Positions 27,111-37,421 of a DNA stretch of 64,000 nucleotides are shown piece by piece. The stretch spans positions 1-64,000 of the forward strand of contig NZ_MSTQ01000004.1 of NCBI RefSeq assembly GCF_001945365.1, read 5' to 3'. The translations under genes and the position numbers were made by a program. Within the stretch, counting starts at the first letter, position 1, and every line of letters begins with the position of its first letter. Source of the stretch: Pseudomonas reinekei. Its GTDB lineage: Bacteria > Pseudomonadota > Gammaproteobacteria > Pseudomonadales > Pseudomonadaceae. A model generated the notes under the pieces. It saw only the letters and a program-made list of their open reading frames with translations. It searched no databases and had not been told where the DNA came from.

Positions 27111-27133
27111 CAGCAGATACAGAGCACAACAAC

Positions 27134-28138
27134 ATGACTATCAAAGTTGGCATCAATGGTTTGGGTCGAATCGGTCGTCTCGCTTTGCGAGCAGCCTGGG
27201 GCTGGCCAGAATTCGAATTCGTGCAGATCAACGATCCGGCAGGTGATGCGGCGACCCATGCGCACCTGATCAACTTCGACTCGGTGCATGGCCGTTGGAA
27301 CAACGAAGCCAGCGCTGAAGGCGACAGCGTCGTCATCGACAGTAAGCGGATCAAAGTCACGGCCAACAAGGCGATTGCCGATACCGACTGGTCAGGCTGC
27401 GATCTGGTGATCGAGGCCAGCGGCAAGATGAAAACCGTGGCGGTGTTGCAAGCCTACCTGGATCAGGGCGTTAAGCGTGTGGTGGTTTGCGCGCCGGTGA
27501 AGGAAAAAGGGGCGTTGAACGTCGTCATGGGCGTCAATCATCAGCTGTTCAATGCGGCGGAACATCGCATCGTCACCGCTGCTTCGTGCACCACGAACTG
27601 TCTGGCGCCAGTGGTGAAAGTGATCCACGAGAAGCTGGGCATTCGCCACGGCTCGATCACCACCATTCACGACCTGACCAACACCCAGAGCATTCTCGAT
27701 CAGCCGCACAAGGATCTGCGCCGTGCACGTGCATCCGGGATGAGTTTGATTCCAACCAGTACCGGCTCGGCCACGGCCATTGCCGAAATCTTCCCGGAGC
27801 TGCGTGGGCGCCTGAACGGCCACGCCGTACGCGTGCCGCTGGCCAACGCTTCACTGACTGACTGCGTCTTTGAAGTCGAGCGTGCCACCACTGTTGAGGA
27901 GGTGAATCAATTCCTCAAGGACGCCTCCGAGAACGAGCTGAAAGACATCCTCGGTTTTGAGGAGCGTCCGTTGGTGTCCATCGACTACCGCACCGACCCG
28001 CGCTCATCGATCATCGATGCACTGTCGACGATGGTGATCAATGGCACTCAAGTGAAGATCTATGCCTGGTACGACAACGAATGGGGCTATGCCAATCGCG
28101 CCGTCGAACTGGCCAAACTGGTCAGTCTGGCGGACTAA
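27134..28138 (+). CDS. gap: ArsJ-associated glyceraldehyde-3-phosphate dehydrogenase
   Basis: Type I GAPDH of 334 residues with the NAD motif [10 protein letters not shown] and the active-site [10 protein letters not shown] (Cys153 region). In ars operons this enzyme uses arsenate in place of phosphate to form 1-arseno-3-phosphoglycerate, which ArsJ exports; it then breaks down outside the cell. It lies 9 nt before arsJ. Because it sits in this operon it is unlikely to be the main glycolytic enzyme. Confidence 0.93.
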   Translation: MTIKVGINGLGRIGRLALRAAWGWPEFEFVQINDPAGDAATHAHLINFDSVHGRWNNEASAEGDSVVIDSKRIKVTANKAIADTDWSGCDLVIEASGKMKTVAVLQAYLDQGVKRVVVCAPVKEKGALNVVMGVNHQLFNAAEHRIVTAASCTTNCLAPVVKVIHEKLGIRHGSITTIHDLTNTQSILDQPHKDLRRARASGMSLIPTSTGSATAIAEIFPELRGRLNGHAVRVPLANASLTDCVFEVERATTVEEVNQFLKDASENELKDILGFEERPLVSIDYRTDPRSSIIDALSTMVINGTQVKIYAWYDNEWGYANRAVELAKLVSLAD

Positions 28139-28147
28139 GGAGCGGTC

Positions 28148-29368
28148 ATGAAAGCGTTGTCAGCCCTCGCTCCGGAAGTGCGGCAGTACTTGCTCGTCAC
28201 GGGCAACTATTGGGCCTTCACCCTCACCGACGGTGCCTTGCGCATGTTGGTGGTGTTGCACTTTCACGCGTTGGGCTACAGCCCACTGCAAATCGCGGCG
28301 TTGTTTCTGTTCTACGAAATCTTTGGCGTGATCACCAACCTGGTGGGTGGCTACCTCGGCGCCCGGCTGGGCCTGAATCGAACCATGAACATCGGGCTGG
28401 GGATGCAGGTTGTGGCGCTGCTGATGCTGACGGTTCCGCTAGCCTGGCTGACCATCCCGTGGGTGATGGGCGCTCAAGCACTGTCCGGGATCGCCAAAGA
28501 CCTGAACAAGATGAGTGCCAAAAGCTCCATCAAGCTGCTGGTTCCGGATGGGCAGCAGGGGCAGTTGTACAAGTGGGTAGCAATCCTCACTGGCTCGAAA
28601 AACGCACTCAAGGGCGTCGGCTTCTTTCTGGGCGGAGCCTTGCTGGCATTTATCGGCTTCAAAGGCGCCTTGCTGGCCATGGCGAGTGTCCTGGCGTTGA
28701 TCTGGATCAGCAGCTTGATTCTGTTGAAAAAGGATCTGGGCAAGGCCAAAGCCAAGCCAAAATTTCGCGACATCCTGTCCAAGAGCCGGGCGATCAATAT
28801 CCTCTCAGCGGCGCGGATGTTCCTGTTCGGTGCCCGCGATGTCTGGTTTGTGGTGGCCTTGCCGGTGTACCTGAGTAGCGTGTTCGGCTGGGACTTCTGG
28901 GAGGTTGGCGGCTTCCTTGCGGCCTGGGTGATTGGCTACGGCATCGTGCAGTCGTTTGCGCCCAACATCACTGGCAAGAAACGCGGCCACGCACCGGATG
29001 GTAGGGCGGCATTTCTGTGGGCCATTGCACTGGCGGGGCTGCCTGCGGCAATCGCTCTCGGGCTGAACACCGGGCTGTCGCAACAGGCGGTGCTGTTGGG
29101 TGGATTAATGGTCTTTGGCGCGTTGTTCGCGGTGAATTCGTCGCTGCACAGCTATCTGATCGTGTCCTACGCAAAGGAAGATGGCGTGTCGCTGGATGTG
29201 GGTTTTTATTACATGTCGAACGCGATGGGGCGACTTATCGGCACAGTGCTCTCTGGCTGGGTTTATCAGTTGTATGGGCTGGGTGCGTGTTTATGGATAT
29301 CGAGTGCATTTGTGCTGCTTGCAGCTTTGATTTCGATTGCATTGCCTCGTCACGCATGTGGTGAATGA
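28148..29368 (+). CDS. arsJ: ArsJ, MFS exporter of 1-arseno-3-phosphoglycerate
   Basis: The 406-residue MFS protein has twelve predicted membrane helices. It opens with LLVTGNYWAFTLTDGALRML, followed by FEIFGVITNLVGG-like helix 2 sequence (here FYEIFGVITNLVGGYLG), all typical of ArsJ. With GAPDH it confers arsenate resistance without arsenite efflux. It is the last gene of the operon; the intergenic 29369-29617 has only a weak hairpin (29498-29516) and a short unrecognised minus-strand reading frame. Confidence 0.9.
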   Translation: MKALSALAPEVRQYLLVTGNYWAFTLTDGALRMLVVLHFHALGYSPLQIAALFLFYEIFGVITNLVGGYLGARLGLNRTMNIGLGMQVVALLMLTVPLAWLTIPWVMGAQALSGIAKDLNKMSAKSSIKLLVPDGQQGQLYKWVAILTGSKNALKGVGFFLGGALLAFIGFKGALLAMASVLALIWISSLILLKKDLGKAKAKPKFRDILSKSRAINILSAARMFLFGARDVWFVVALPVYLSSVFGWDFWEVGGFLAAWVIGYGIVQSFAPNITGKKRGHAPDGRAAFLWAIALAGLPAAIALGLNTGLSQQAVLLGGLMVFGALFAVNSSLHSYLIVSYAKEDGVSLDVGFYYMSNAMGRLIGTVLSGWVYQLYGLGACLWISSAFVLLAALISIALPRHACGE

Positions 29369-29617
29369 CCACTTTTGGCCGTTTTAAGCCAGGTGCGCAA
29401 CCACGTTGGTGATGGCTTGCTCTTTTGTCGGCATTTCCATTGCACGCGCCAGAATCGGGTCATTGATTGACGGCCCGAGTCTAGATCATGGCGGTTTAAA
29501 GCCCCATCGCGGCTTTGTTGCGATCCTGTAATTCAGGCTCGCCGACGCTCGCCCACGGGAGCGCTATAGTTAATGGCCTCGGGGGAATGCGGATAAACCG
29601 ACTTCGCAGGTGCTGCC

Positions 29618-30001
29618 ATGAACAAATCCGGACACACGCTGTTGCTTGCCCTTTGCCTGACTGCCGCCAGCATTGCGCAGGCGGATGACAGCCTGATGCA
29701 AACCGACCAATCGAGCACTCAATTCCGCTATTACGGGGCTGACCAGCCTTTCGCCCACCCCGCGCCACCCTCGCTGAGTACGGTGCCACCGGGGGCGTAC
29801 ATCCCGACCTCGCCCCAAACGTTCATTCCGATGTCCAGCGAGCACGTGTTTTCCGACTCTCAGTTGCCGACGGTAGCGGATGCCACCGTGCGCGTGTTCA
29901 TCCGCACCTACGATCAGGTGCGTGGCGTCTACGTCAACCAGGAGGTCATCGACCCGACCTGCATGCTGGCCTGCCTGAGTGCTCCGGGGCCGTCCTTGTA
30001 A
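29618..30001 (+). CDS. Small exported protein of unknown function
   Basis: The 127-residue product starts with a Sec signal, MNKSGHTLLLALCLTAASIAQA, cleaved after the AQA. The mature part is Pro/Ser-rich (APPSLSTVPPGAYIPTSPQ), then has a more structured end, DATVRVFIRTYDQVRGVYVN, with two cysteines four residues apart near the C-terminus (CMLAC). I do not recognise the family. It converges with the sigma-54 response-regulator gene (15 nt apart) and may belong to the adjacent extracellular-protein locus. Confidence 0.65.
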   Translation: MNKSGHTLLLALCLTAASIAQADDSLMQTDQSSTQFRYYGADQPFAHPAPPSLSTVPPGAYIPTSPQTFIPMSSEHVFSDSQLPTVADATVRVFIRTYDQVRGVYVNQEVIDPTCMLACLSAPGPSL

Positions 30002-30016
30002 CCCGGCCGCTCTTGC

Positions 30017-31447
<1,431 letters not shown>

Positions 31448-33013
31448 ATTCCCCTCCCGTTGCCACTTTGAAATTGAGACAAACGCGGGTTCCTTCCTGC
31501 TCCTGGCTGGTCAGCTCAACCGAGCCTTCGAAACGCTCCATTATTCTTTTAACCAGGGCCAGACCCACGCCCAGCCCCCCTTGTTTGGTGGTGAAAAATG
31601 GCTTGAAGACCATTTGCTGTTGCTGTTTGCTCATGCCCTTGCCGGTGTCATTGAGAATCATGCACACCTCATCGGCCGTCGGCTGTTCAATGTCGATACT
31701 CAACACGCCGCCCTTGGGCATGGCCTCCAGAGCGTTGGCAAAAAGGCTATTGAGAATTTGCGTGAGCAGCACTTGTTGGCTGATGACCGGAGGCACTGTC
31801 TTGGGGATAAAGCGCACCTCGACGTTCGAGCGTTTGATCTGCGGCTCGAACGCACTCAGGGTGTCGTCGATGGCCAGGACCAGATCCACGTTCTCGACGT
31901 CGTCGTTGACCGGTCGCAACGACACCAGCAGTTCACGGACCCAGCGCGACATGCGGTCGACCTGGTTGATGATGTCGCCGATGTTTTTCTGCGCCGTCTG
32001 ACTGGCAATTTCCTGGGCCAGTTCGGCACTCGAACGAATGTTCGCCAGCGGGTTGCGCAGGCTGTGCGCGACCGCCGAAGACATTTCTCCGAGGGCGACG
32101 AAGGTTTCATTGGCCACCAATTGTTTTTGCTGGCTCTGCAACAGCATCGCCGCCCTGCGCACGATCCAGAACAGGCCCAGATAGATGGCCGCCCCGCCGA
32201 GCAAGGTCGTCAGCCAGATCGCCTTGAACCCGCGCTGGATCCGTTCAACCAGATCCACCGGTTCCTTGTAGATCTCGACCATGGCGATGACTTTGCTTCG
32301 ATCGGCGTTGAACATCGGAATGTAATTTTCGATGAACAGATACTGGGGCTCTCGCAACAGACGCTGTTCGGGCCGTTCCTCATCGATTTCGTGGTAGCTG
32401 GTGGTCACCGCGGTTTTCATCTCGAAGGACTCGTCCAGCTCCTCGTCATCCTCGATGCGCACACCGATCAGTTCCGGGTTGGTCGACCACACCACCGTGC
32501 GGTCCAGGGCGTACACCGTGGCCAGCAGAATGTCCGGCAGATGCTCCACATGATCGAGAAATTCGATGCGCGAGGCGGCGCGGGCGCCGGGGTTGACATC
32601 GGGATAGGCATTTTCATCCCGAGGGTCGAGCATCTCGGCCATGGTCCGGTTCGGCGTAATCGAGGCATGGCGGACTTCCGCATCGCCGATGGCCTGAATA
32701 AATTGTGCGGTCAGCATCGAATCGCGCTCGATACTCTCTTCAACCACAAAACGCGTAGAGATATAACCCAGCCCCAATGCCACCGCGGCAATGATGAAAA
32801 AGCTCGCCAGGGAAAACCAGCGGACAAGATTGAAGGGCGGACGCCAATCCTTGCCTTCTGCGGCTGCCGGTGTTGTCGGCGCCGCTGTTTTTTGTTCTTC
32901 CAGTGTCTGCATGGGACTGTCCTGGTGGCGGTTCTGCAAGCCTTTTCAGCTGTGTTTCGAATCAGTGTAGGTGGCATTGATCGCAATGCCTGAGCAATGA
33001 AGTTATTTAGCCA

Positions 33014-34114
33014 CTATTGCAGCGTAGCCTTGGCGGGGCCGGCGCTAGCGTGCTGGTGTTCGGGCTCATCATTGCCAGCAGCCAACGCGCTGGTCGGCGG
33101 ATGTTGGCGATCGGTTTGCGCTTGTAAAAACTCGATGATCGACTGCGCGGCATGTTCATCCATGCGCAGGTTGGGCATCGGGATCTTGTCGAAGCGTTCG
33201 AACAACTCCAAGGCAATCGGGTCCTTCTGCGCGAGCATGCGGTCCGGTTCGCGGATCCAGCGACTCAACCAGGCAGGATCGCGCTGCCGGGTCACGCCGA
33301 TCAGGTCCGGGCCGATGCTGCGCAGGCCGATGCCCTGGCCGTCCTGCGGCCCCAGGCTATGGCAGGACGCACAACGGGTGCGGAACAATTCCTCGCCATT
33401 GCTCGGCGCACGGATCGCGGGAGCGTTGGCATAACTGTGTTCAACGCTCGGTTGCTTCCAGTTCTGCAACGTATTGGCCAACTGATCGGCGAGAATCCAC
33501 GGATTCTCGAACGGCGACGCTTTCATCCAGCGTCCCGTGGACTGGTTACCGACAATCAGGCTCAGGTTGTGGTCCTTGCTGCGGCCGTTGTCCACGCCCT
33601 CGATGAACAGCCCGAGTTTCTGCCGCAGCTCGGTGACATCGGCGAATTCGCCGGTGAGAAACCGCCAGCCCGACCCGACCTGAAAACGTTGCGCATAAGC
33701 CTTGAGCACCGCAGGCGTATCGCTCAAGGGGTCAATGCTGATGGAGTAGAAAAAAACGTCCTTGCCGACCCGATCGCCGAGCAACGTCTGAACCTGGCGC
33801 AGCCGTGCAGTTTCCAGCGGACAGGAGTCGCTGCACGAAGTGAAGATGAAATTGATCACCACCACTTTGCCCTTGATCAAGTCATCAAAAAAACGCACCT
33901 GGCGACCGTCCTGGTCGGTCAGCAAGGTGTTGGGGAAATAGTCCGCACCCCACGGGGTGGCGGTATCGGCGACGGCGGTGTCTTTCGCCGGTACGGGTGT
34001 CGGTGGCACCGGCTTGGCGACCAGCAACTGGCTGGCCAGTAAACACACCGACAATACCAGCACCAGGTGCATGCCCAAGGCACGTGAGCGAGTCGAAACC
34101 AGGTTTTTGACCAT
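33014..34114 (-). CDS. SCO1/SenC-like protein fused to a c-type cytochrome domain
   Basis: The 366-residue precursor starts with an uncleaved or cleaved hydrophobic segment (about 13-32). The SCO thioredoxin-fold domain has the copper-binding pair TSCSDSCP and the distal His in KDHNLSLIVG. The C-terminal domain has the haem motif CASCH with Met candidates in KIPMPNLRM. SCO proteins deliver copper or act as thiol/redox sensors; a fused haem domain suggests redox sensing or electron transfer. Start 34114 is fixed by GAGG 9 nt upstream and by the sigma-54 promoter at 34155-34170; the longer frame to 34216 lies upstream of that promoter's start. Confidence 0.88.
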   Translation of the reverse strand: MVKNLVSTRSRALGMHLVLVLSVCLLASQLLVAKPVPPTPVPAKDTAVADTATPWGADYFPNTLLTDQDGRQVRFFDDLIKGKVVVINFIFTSCSDSCPLETARLRQVQTLLGDRVGKDVFFYSISIDPLSDTPAVLKAYAQRFQVGSGWRFLTGEFADVTELRQKLGLFIEGVDNGRSKDHNLSLIVGNQSTGRWMKASPFENPWILADQLANTLQNWKQPSVEHSYANAPAIRAPSNGEELFRTRCASCHSLGPQDGQGIGLRSIGPDLIGVTRQRDPAWLSRWIREPDRMLAQKDPIALELFERFDKIPMPNLRMDEHAAQSIIEFLQAQTDRQHPPTSALAAGNDEPEHQHASAGPAKATLQ

Positions 34115-34154
34115 CACCAACCGCCTCGGATACGGGAAGGGGTGATGGGAGGTT

Positions 34155-34170
34155 TGCAAGGAGCTCGCCA
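34155..34170 (-). promoter_or_regulatory. Sigma-54 promoter for the SCO/cytochrome c gene
   Basis: On the minus strand the sequence TGGCGAG-CTCC-TTGCA has the required GG and GC dinucleotides ten bases apart. Transcription would start near 34143, giving a leader of about 30 nt to ATG 34114 with its GAGG. A perfect palindrome lies about 110 nt upstream at 34276-34296, as expected for an enhancer-binding protein site. Confidence 0.72.
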
Positions 34171-34275
34171 TCTTTGTAACTGTTTTATACAAAAACACTA
34201 ACAGCTGACAAAACAATGGTTTATCAATATCAATGCGCCACGACTGGAAAAACGACTGGGGAATGTCACCCGCTA

Positions 34276-34296
34276 ATGGGGAAAGTCGTTCCCCAT
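34276..34296. promoter_or_regulatory. Perfect palindrome, candidate enhancer for the NtrC-type regulator
   Basis: ATGGGGAA and TTCCCCAT are exact inverted 8-mers around AGTCG. A third TGGGGAA copy lies at about 34257-34263. The position, just downstream of kinase 2 and upstream of the SCO/cytochrome sigma-54 promoter, suits an upstream activating sequence. It also forms a strong hairpin, so it could instead terminate kinase-2 transcription only if the gene ended before it on the minus strand, which it does (34299). Confidence 0.6.
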
Positions 34297-34298
34297 CT

Positions 34299-35747
34299 TC
34301 AAGGGATTATCTTGAACACCAATCGCACGCGCGTGCCCTCGCCTTCACGGCTATCGAGCGCCACCGAGCCGCCAAAGCGCTCCATGATCCGCTTGACCAG
34401 CACCAGCCCGACACCGAGCCCGCCCTGCTTGGTGGTGAAGAACGGTCGGAAGGCCATGCGCCGTTGTTCTTCGGTCATGCCTTTGCCGGTGTCGCTGACC
34501 GTCACACACACGCCGCGGGAATCGCTGGGATCGAGCGTGATTGTCAACGTACCGCCAGCTTCCATGGCCTCCAGCGCATTGGCCAGCAAGCTGTTGAGAA
34601 TCTGCGTCAGCTGCACGTACTGACTCAAGACCATCGGCGTTTCCTTGGGGGTGAACACCACCGTGACCCGGTTCCTGGCGATCTGCTGCTCGAACGCCTT
34701 GAGGCTGTCGTGCAGCACAGCGACCAGATCGACCGGTTCGGCTTCGTCGTTGAGCGGCCGCAGGGATTGCAGCAATTCCCGGACCCACTTCGACATGCGG
34801 TCGACCTGACCGATGATGTCGTTGATGTTTTTGTGCGCCGCACCACTGTCGAACTCCAGCGCCAGCTCGGCGCTTGAGCGAATGGTCGCCAACGGATTGC
34901 GCAGGCTGTGGGCCACCGCCGAAGACATCTCGCCCAACGCCACGAACGTTTCGTTGGTAATCAGTTGCTTCTGTTGCGTCGCCAGCAAAATCGCCGCACG
35001 CCGCACGATCCAGTACAGCCCCAGGTAAATCAGCCCGCCGCCCAACGCCGTCGCCAACCAGATCAACACCAGCCCGCGCTCCATGCGATTGATCAGGTCC
35101 TTGGGCTCCTTGTAGATCTCGACCATCGCCGTAACGTTGTTGCCCTCGACATCGAACAGCGGAATGTAGTTTTCGATGAAGATGTATTCCGGCGGCGTGA
35201 TGAACTTCTGTTCCAGGCGGGCATGGTCGACGTCGTGGTAACTGGCCGATACCGGCGCCTTCAAGGCGAAGGCCTTATCCAGGTCTTCATCGACATGAAT
35301 GGTGGTGCCCATCAGGGCCGGGTTGGTCGACCAGATAATCATTCGGTCGGGGGCGTAAACATTGGCCAGGATGACATCGGGCAAATGTTCGATGTGATCG
35401 AGAAATTCCCCCCGGGCGTTGGCCCGGGCCATCGGGTCGACATCGGGGAAGTCGCGGTCTTTGCGCGGGTCGAGCAATTCGCCCATGGTCCGCACGTTGG
35501 GGATCGACACATGGCGCACCTCGGCCGTGGCAATCGCCGTAAGGAACTGCGAGGTCAATAACGCATCGCGCTGCACGCTTTCGGTAATCACGAATTTGGA
35601 GGACACCGAGCCCAACGCCACCGCCACCGTACCGATCACCGCCATGCTGATCAGCGAAAACCAGCGCAGCAGGTTGAACGGCTGTTTGCGCGTGCTCAAG
35701 TGTAAGTCGGCCTTGTCGGTGGCCAGGGGTTTGGCAAGCGTGGTCAT
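34299..35747 (-). CDS. Membrane sensor histidine kinase 2, paralogue of kinase 1
   Basis: The 482-residue kinase has the same layout as the one at 31416: two membrane segments, a periplasmic domain with HLPDVILANVYAPDRMIIWS, the H-box VAHSLRNPLATIRSSAEL, and GGLGVGLVLVKRIMERF. Identity to kinase 1 is roughly 55-60% by eye, including the periplasmic region. It has no response-regulator gene of its own, so it probably shares the regulator at 30017. ATG 35747 is supported by conserved N-terminal alignment with kinase 1. The duplication flanks the SCO/cytochrome gene. Confidence 0.88.
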   Translation of the reverse strand: MTTLAKPLATDKADLHLSTRKQPFNLLRWFSLISMAVIGTVAVALGSVSSKFVITESVQRDALLTSQFLTAIATAEVRHVSIPNVRTMGELLDPRKDRDFPDVDPMARANARGEFLDHIEHLPDVILANVYAPDRMIIWSTNPALMGTTIHVDEDLDKAFALKAPVSASYHDVDHARLEQKFITPPEYIFIENYIPLFDVEGNNVTAMVEIYKEPKDLINRMERGLVLIWLATALGGGLIYLGLYWIVRRAAILLATQQKQLITNETFVALGEMSSAVAHSLRNPLATIRSSAELALEFDSGAAHKNINDIIGQVDRMSKWVRELLQSLRPLNDEAEPVDLVAVLHDSLKAFEQQIARNRVTVVFTPKETPMVLSQYVQLTQILNSLLANALEAMEAGGTLTITLDPSDSRGVCVTVSDTGKGMTEEQRRMAFRPFFTTKQGGLGVGLVLVKRIMERFGGSVALDSREGEGTRVRLVFKIIP

Positions 35748-35831
35748 TGGATGTTGTTCCCGGAAAAGCCCTATAGGGTTTATAGCCCAATGCTGGCAGT
35801 TTGCCCGGCGGCTGGGGCTTTCCCCCTCCCC

Positions 35832-35905
35832 GGTTCCCCCACCTTTCCCGTTGCCCAATCTCCCCCAATGCTGGGGAAAGAGGCCCGTTCCCGAAATCGG
35901 GGAAG
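35832..35905. promoter_or_regulatory. Cluster of GGGGAA/TTCCC boxes upstream of a sigma-54 promoter
   Basis: GTTCCCCC, CTTTCCCG, TGGGGAAAG (35872-35880), GTTCCCGA (35887-35894) and TCGGGGAAG (35897-35905) alternate over about 70 nt. They share the GGGGAA/TTCCC half-sites of the perfect palindrome at 34276-34296, though with different spacing. The cluster ends about 60 nt before the sigma-54 promoter at 35966, a normal place for an enhancer. Binding by the local NtrC-type regulator is inferred. Confidence 0.45.
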
Positions 35906-35965
35906 TGCCATCACTTGTTGAGCACATACCTTTGTTCCGGGCCTCTCACGGGCATTTTTACCGGT

Positions 35966-35981
35966 TGGCATGGGAGTTGCC
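35966..35981 (+). promoter_or_regulatory. Sigma-54 promoter for the secreted-protein/curlin operon
   Basis: TGGCATG-GGAG-TTGCC matches the sigma-54 consensus TGGCACG-N4-TTGC at all key positions, with GG and GC ten bases apart. Transcription would start near 35992, about 48 nt before ATG 36040. This makes 36040-41669 a predicted regulon of the neighbouring sigma-54 activator. Confidence 0.78.
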
Positions 35982-36039
35982 GAAGACCTCTCAACTGACC
36001 CACATCCAAGGGGCAGGTACTCTGATAGAGGGAATACAC

Positions 36040-37386
36040 ATGCACCCTTTACTGTCCAAAACCGCGCTCGCACTGGCTGTGGCCGCTCTGGCCCAAGGCG
36101 CTGCCCAGGCAGCGTTGTTTGCTGTAGATCCCGGTCCCTATCTGCCAGCCACCGGCGGGTTCGCTGCCTGGTATCAGGACACCCACGGCCGAACCCTCGA
36201 CCTGTGCTTATCAAAAGCTGTCAGTTCCAGGGTTCCAGGCGCACCCGGCGCGCCGAGCTACATGTGCGTCCTGAATCCGGCTCCCGGCGTTTTCGACGAC
36301 ACACAACCCATCGTTTTCCCAAGCAACTTTCCCGATGAAACGTTCTGGTTCACTGGCGACGGCGCCATCGTCGACGCCGCCCGTGGCATCGACCTGACCT
36401 ACGTTAGCGCTGTTGAAGCCGCCTTCGCCGCGGAAGAAGTGAAAGAAGGCGACCAGGTCAGTTTTGGCCGAATCCGCATTCGGGTCGATGTGCCCACTGC
36501 CGGCGTCTACACCATCACTCACCCTTACGGCGTAGACATATTTGACGTTCCCGCCGCTGGAACCCGCGCCATCAACATGACCCGGGACATCGGTATCGGC
36601 TCGCCGCAAGCCTACGACGGCGCGCTCAGAAGCGACATCGGTCCATTCCTGCGCAGCGTCAACGGCCCCTACACCGAGACCAATCCGGTCACCGGTGCCG
36701 CCGAACAATTCATTGGCGATCCGAACCTCGCCGAAGCTTTCACCGGCAGCCCGTTCAACACCAATTTCATTCGCATCGAAGGCCCCAACGGACTGGATTT
36801 GCGCACGACGGTAATGACCATTTCCGGCAAGCTGTCGACCGTAGTCAGACCTACGCCGATCATTGCCGAGCGCAGCACCTACTCGCGCAAAGCCGGCGCC
36901 AGTGCACCAGTGGCGCAACAGGACGTCTTCGTGATGGCCCCGCCGCCGCCGGCCACCGTGACGCTGGACAGCAACAGCCCGGTGTTGAACCTCACCGAGG
37001 CTGACACCACAGGCCACTGGTACGCGCAATCCGCCACCAACCCGACGCTGCCGAGCACCCTTGCGGTCACCGCCGACAACCACCTGGCCATCCCCACCAG
37101 CACGCCAACCTCCATCTCCATGCCGTTGACCGACCTTGTGGTGATCTCGCAGGCCCAGTACAGCCTGAGCAGCGGGCAGATCACTGTCGTGGCCTCGACC
37201 AGCGATGAAACCTCGCCGCCGGTCCTCACCGTCACCACCGATACCGGGGTCGCCATCGGCGCCCTCAGCGGCGATGGCGCGGTGAAATCGCTGTCGACCG
37301 GCATCTCGCCGATTCCACCGGCCAAGGTTCGAGTGACGTCATCCAATGGCGGCAGCGATACCGAAGAAGTGGTCGTCGTGCAATGA
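36040..37386 (+). CDS. Secreted protein with conserved N-terminal domain (paralogue 1), curlin locus
   Basis: The 448-residue precursor starts with a Sec signal, MHPLLSKTALALAVAALAQGAAQA. The mature N-terminal region has FAVDPGPYLPATGGFAAWYQ, a conserved Cys pair (LDLC and YMC within PGAPGAPSYMCVLNP), and FPDETFWFTGDG. GIDLTYV, TITHPYGV, DIGIGSP and GPFLRSVNGPYTE are also shared with the next gene. The C-terminal half looks beta-rich and Thr/Ser/Val-heavy. I do not know a function; matrix or adhesin component is inferred. GAGGG lies about 8 nt before the ATG. The frame upstream to 35419 is a shadow. Confidence 0.75.
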   Translation: MHPLLSKTALALAVAALAQGAAQAALFAVDPGPYLPATGGFAAWYQDTHGRTLDLCLSKAVSSRVPGAPGAPSYMCVLNPAPGVFDDTQPIVFPSNFPDETFWFTGDGAIVDAARGIDLTYVSAVEAAFAAEEVKEGDQVSFGRIRIRVDVPTAGVYTITHPYGVDIFDVPAAGTRAINMTRDIGIGSPQAYDGALRSDIGPFLRSVNGPYTETNPVTGAAEQFIGDPNLAEAFTGSPFNTNFIRIEGPNGLDLRTTVMTISGKLSTVVRPTPIIAERSTYSRKAGASAPVAQQDVFVMAPPPPATVTLDSNSPVLNLTEADTTGHWYAQSATNPTLPSTLAVTADNHLAIPTSTPTSISMPLTDLVVISQAQYSLSSGQITVVASTSDETSPPVLTVTTDTGVAIGALSGDGAVKSLSTGISPIPPAKVRVTSSNGGSDTEEVVVVQ

Positions 37387-37421
37387 ACGCACATATGCCC
37401 AGATCCTCATCAGGAGGCATC

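Noticed and set aside
29429..29444. CGGCATTTCCATTGCA resembling a sigma-54 promoter before the small exported protein
   Set aside because: The spacing is right but the leader to ATG 29618 would be about 160 nt, the first base is off consensus, and no GGGGAA boxes lie upstream. Kept only as a weak possibility.
29498..29516. AAAGCC/GGCTTT hairpin after arsJ
   Set aside because: The stem is short and there is no clean T-run; too weak to call as a terminator.
35419..36039. In-frame upstream extension of the first secreted protein
   Set aside because: It would remove the signal peptide from the N-terminus, run antisense through kinase 2, and start upstream of the sigma-54 promoter.
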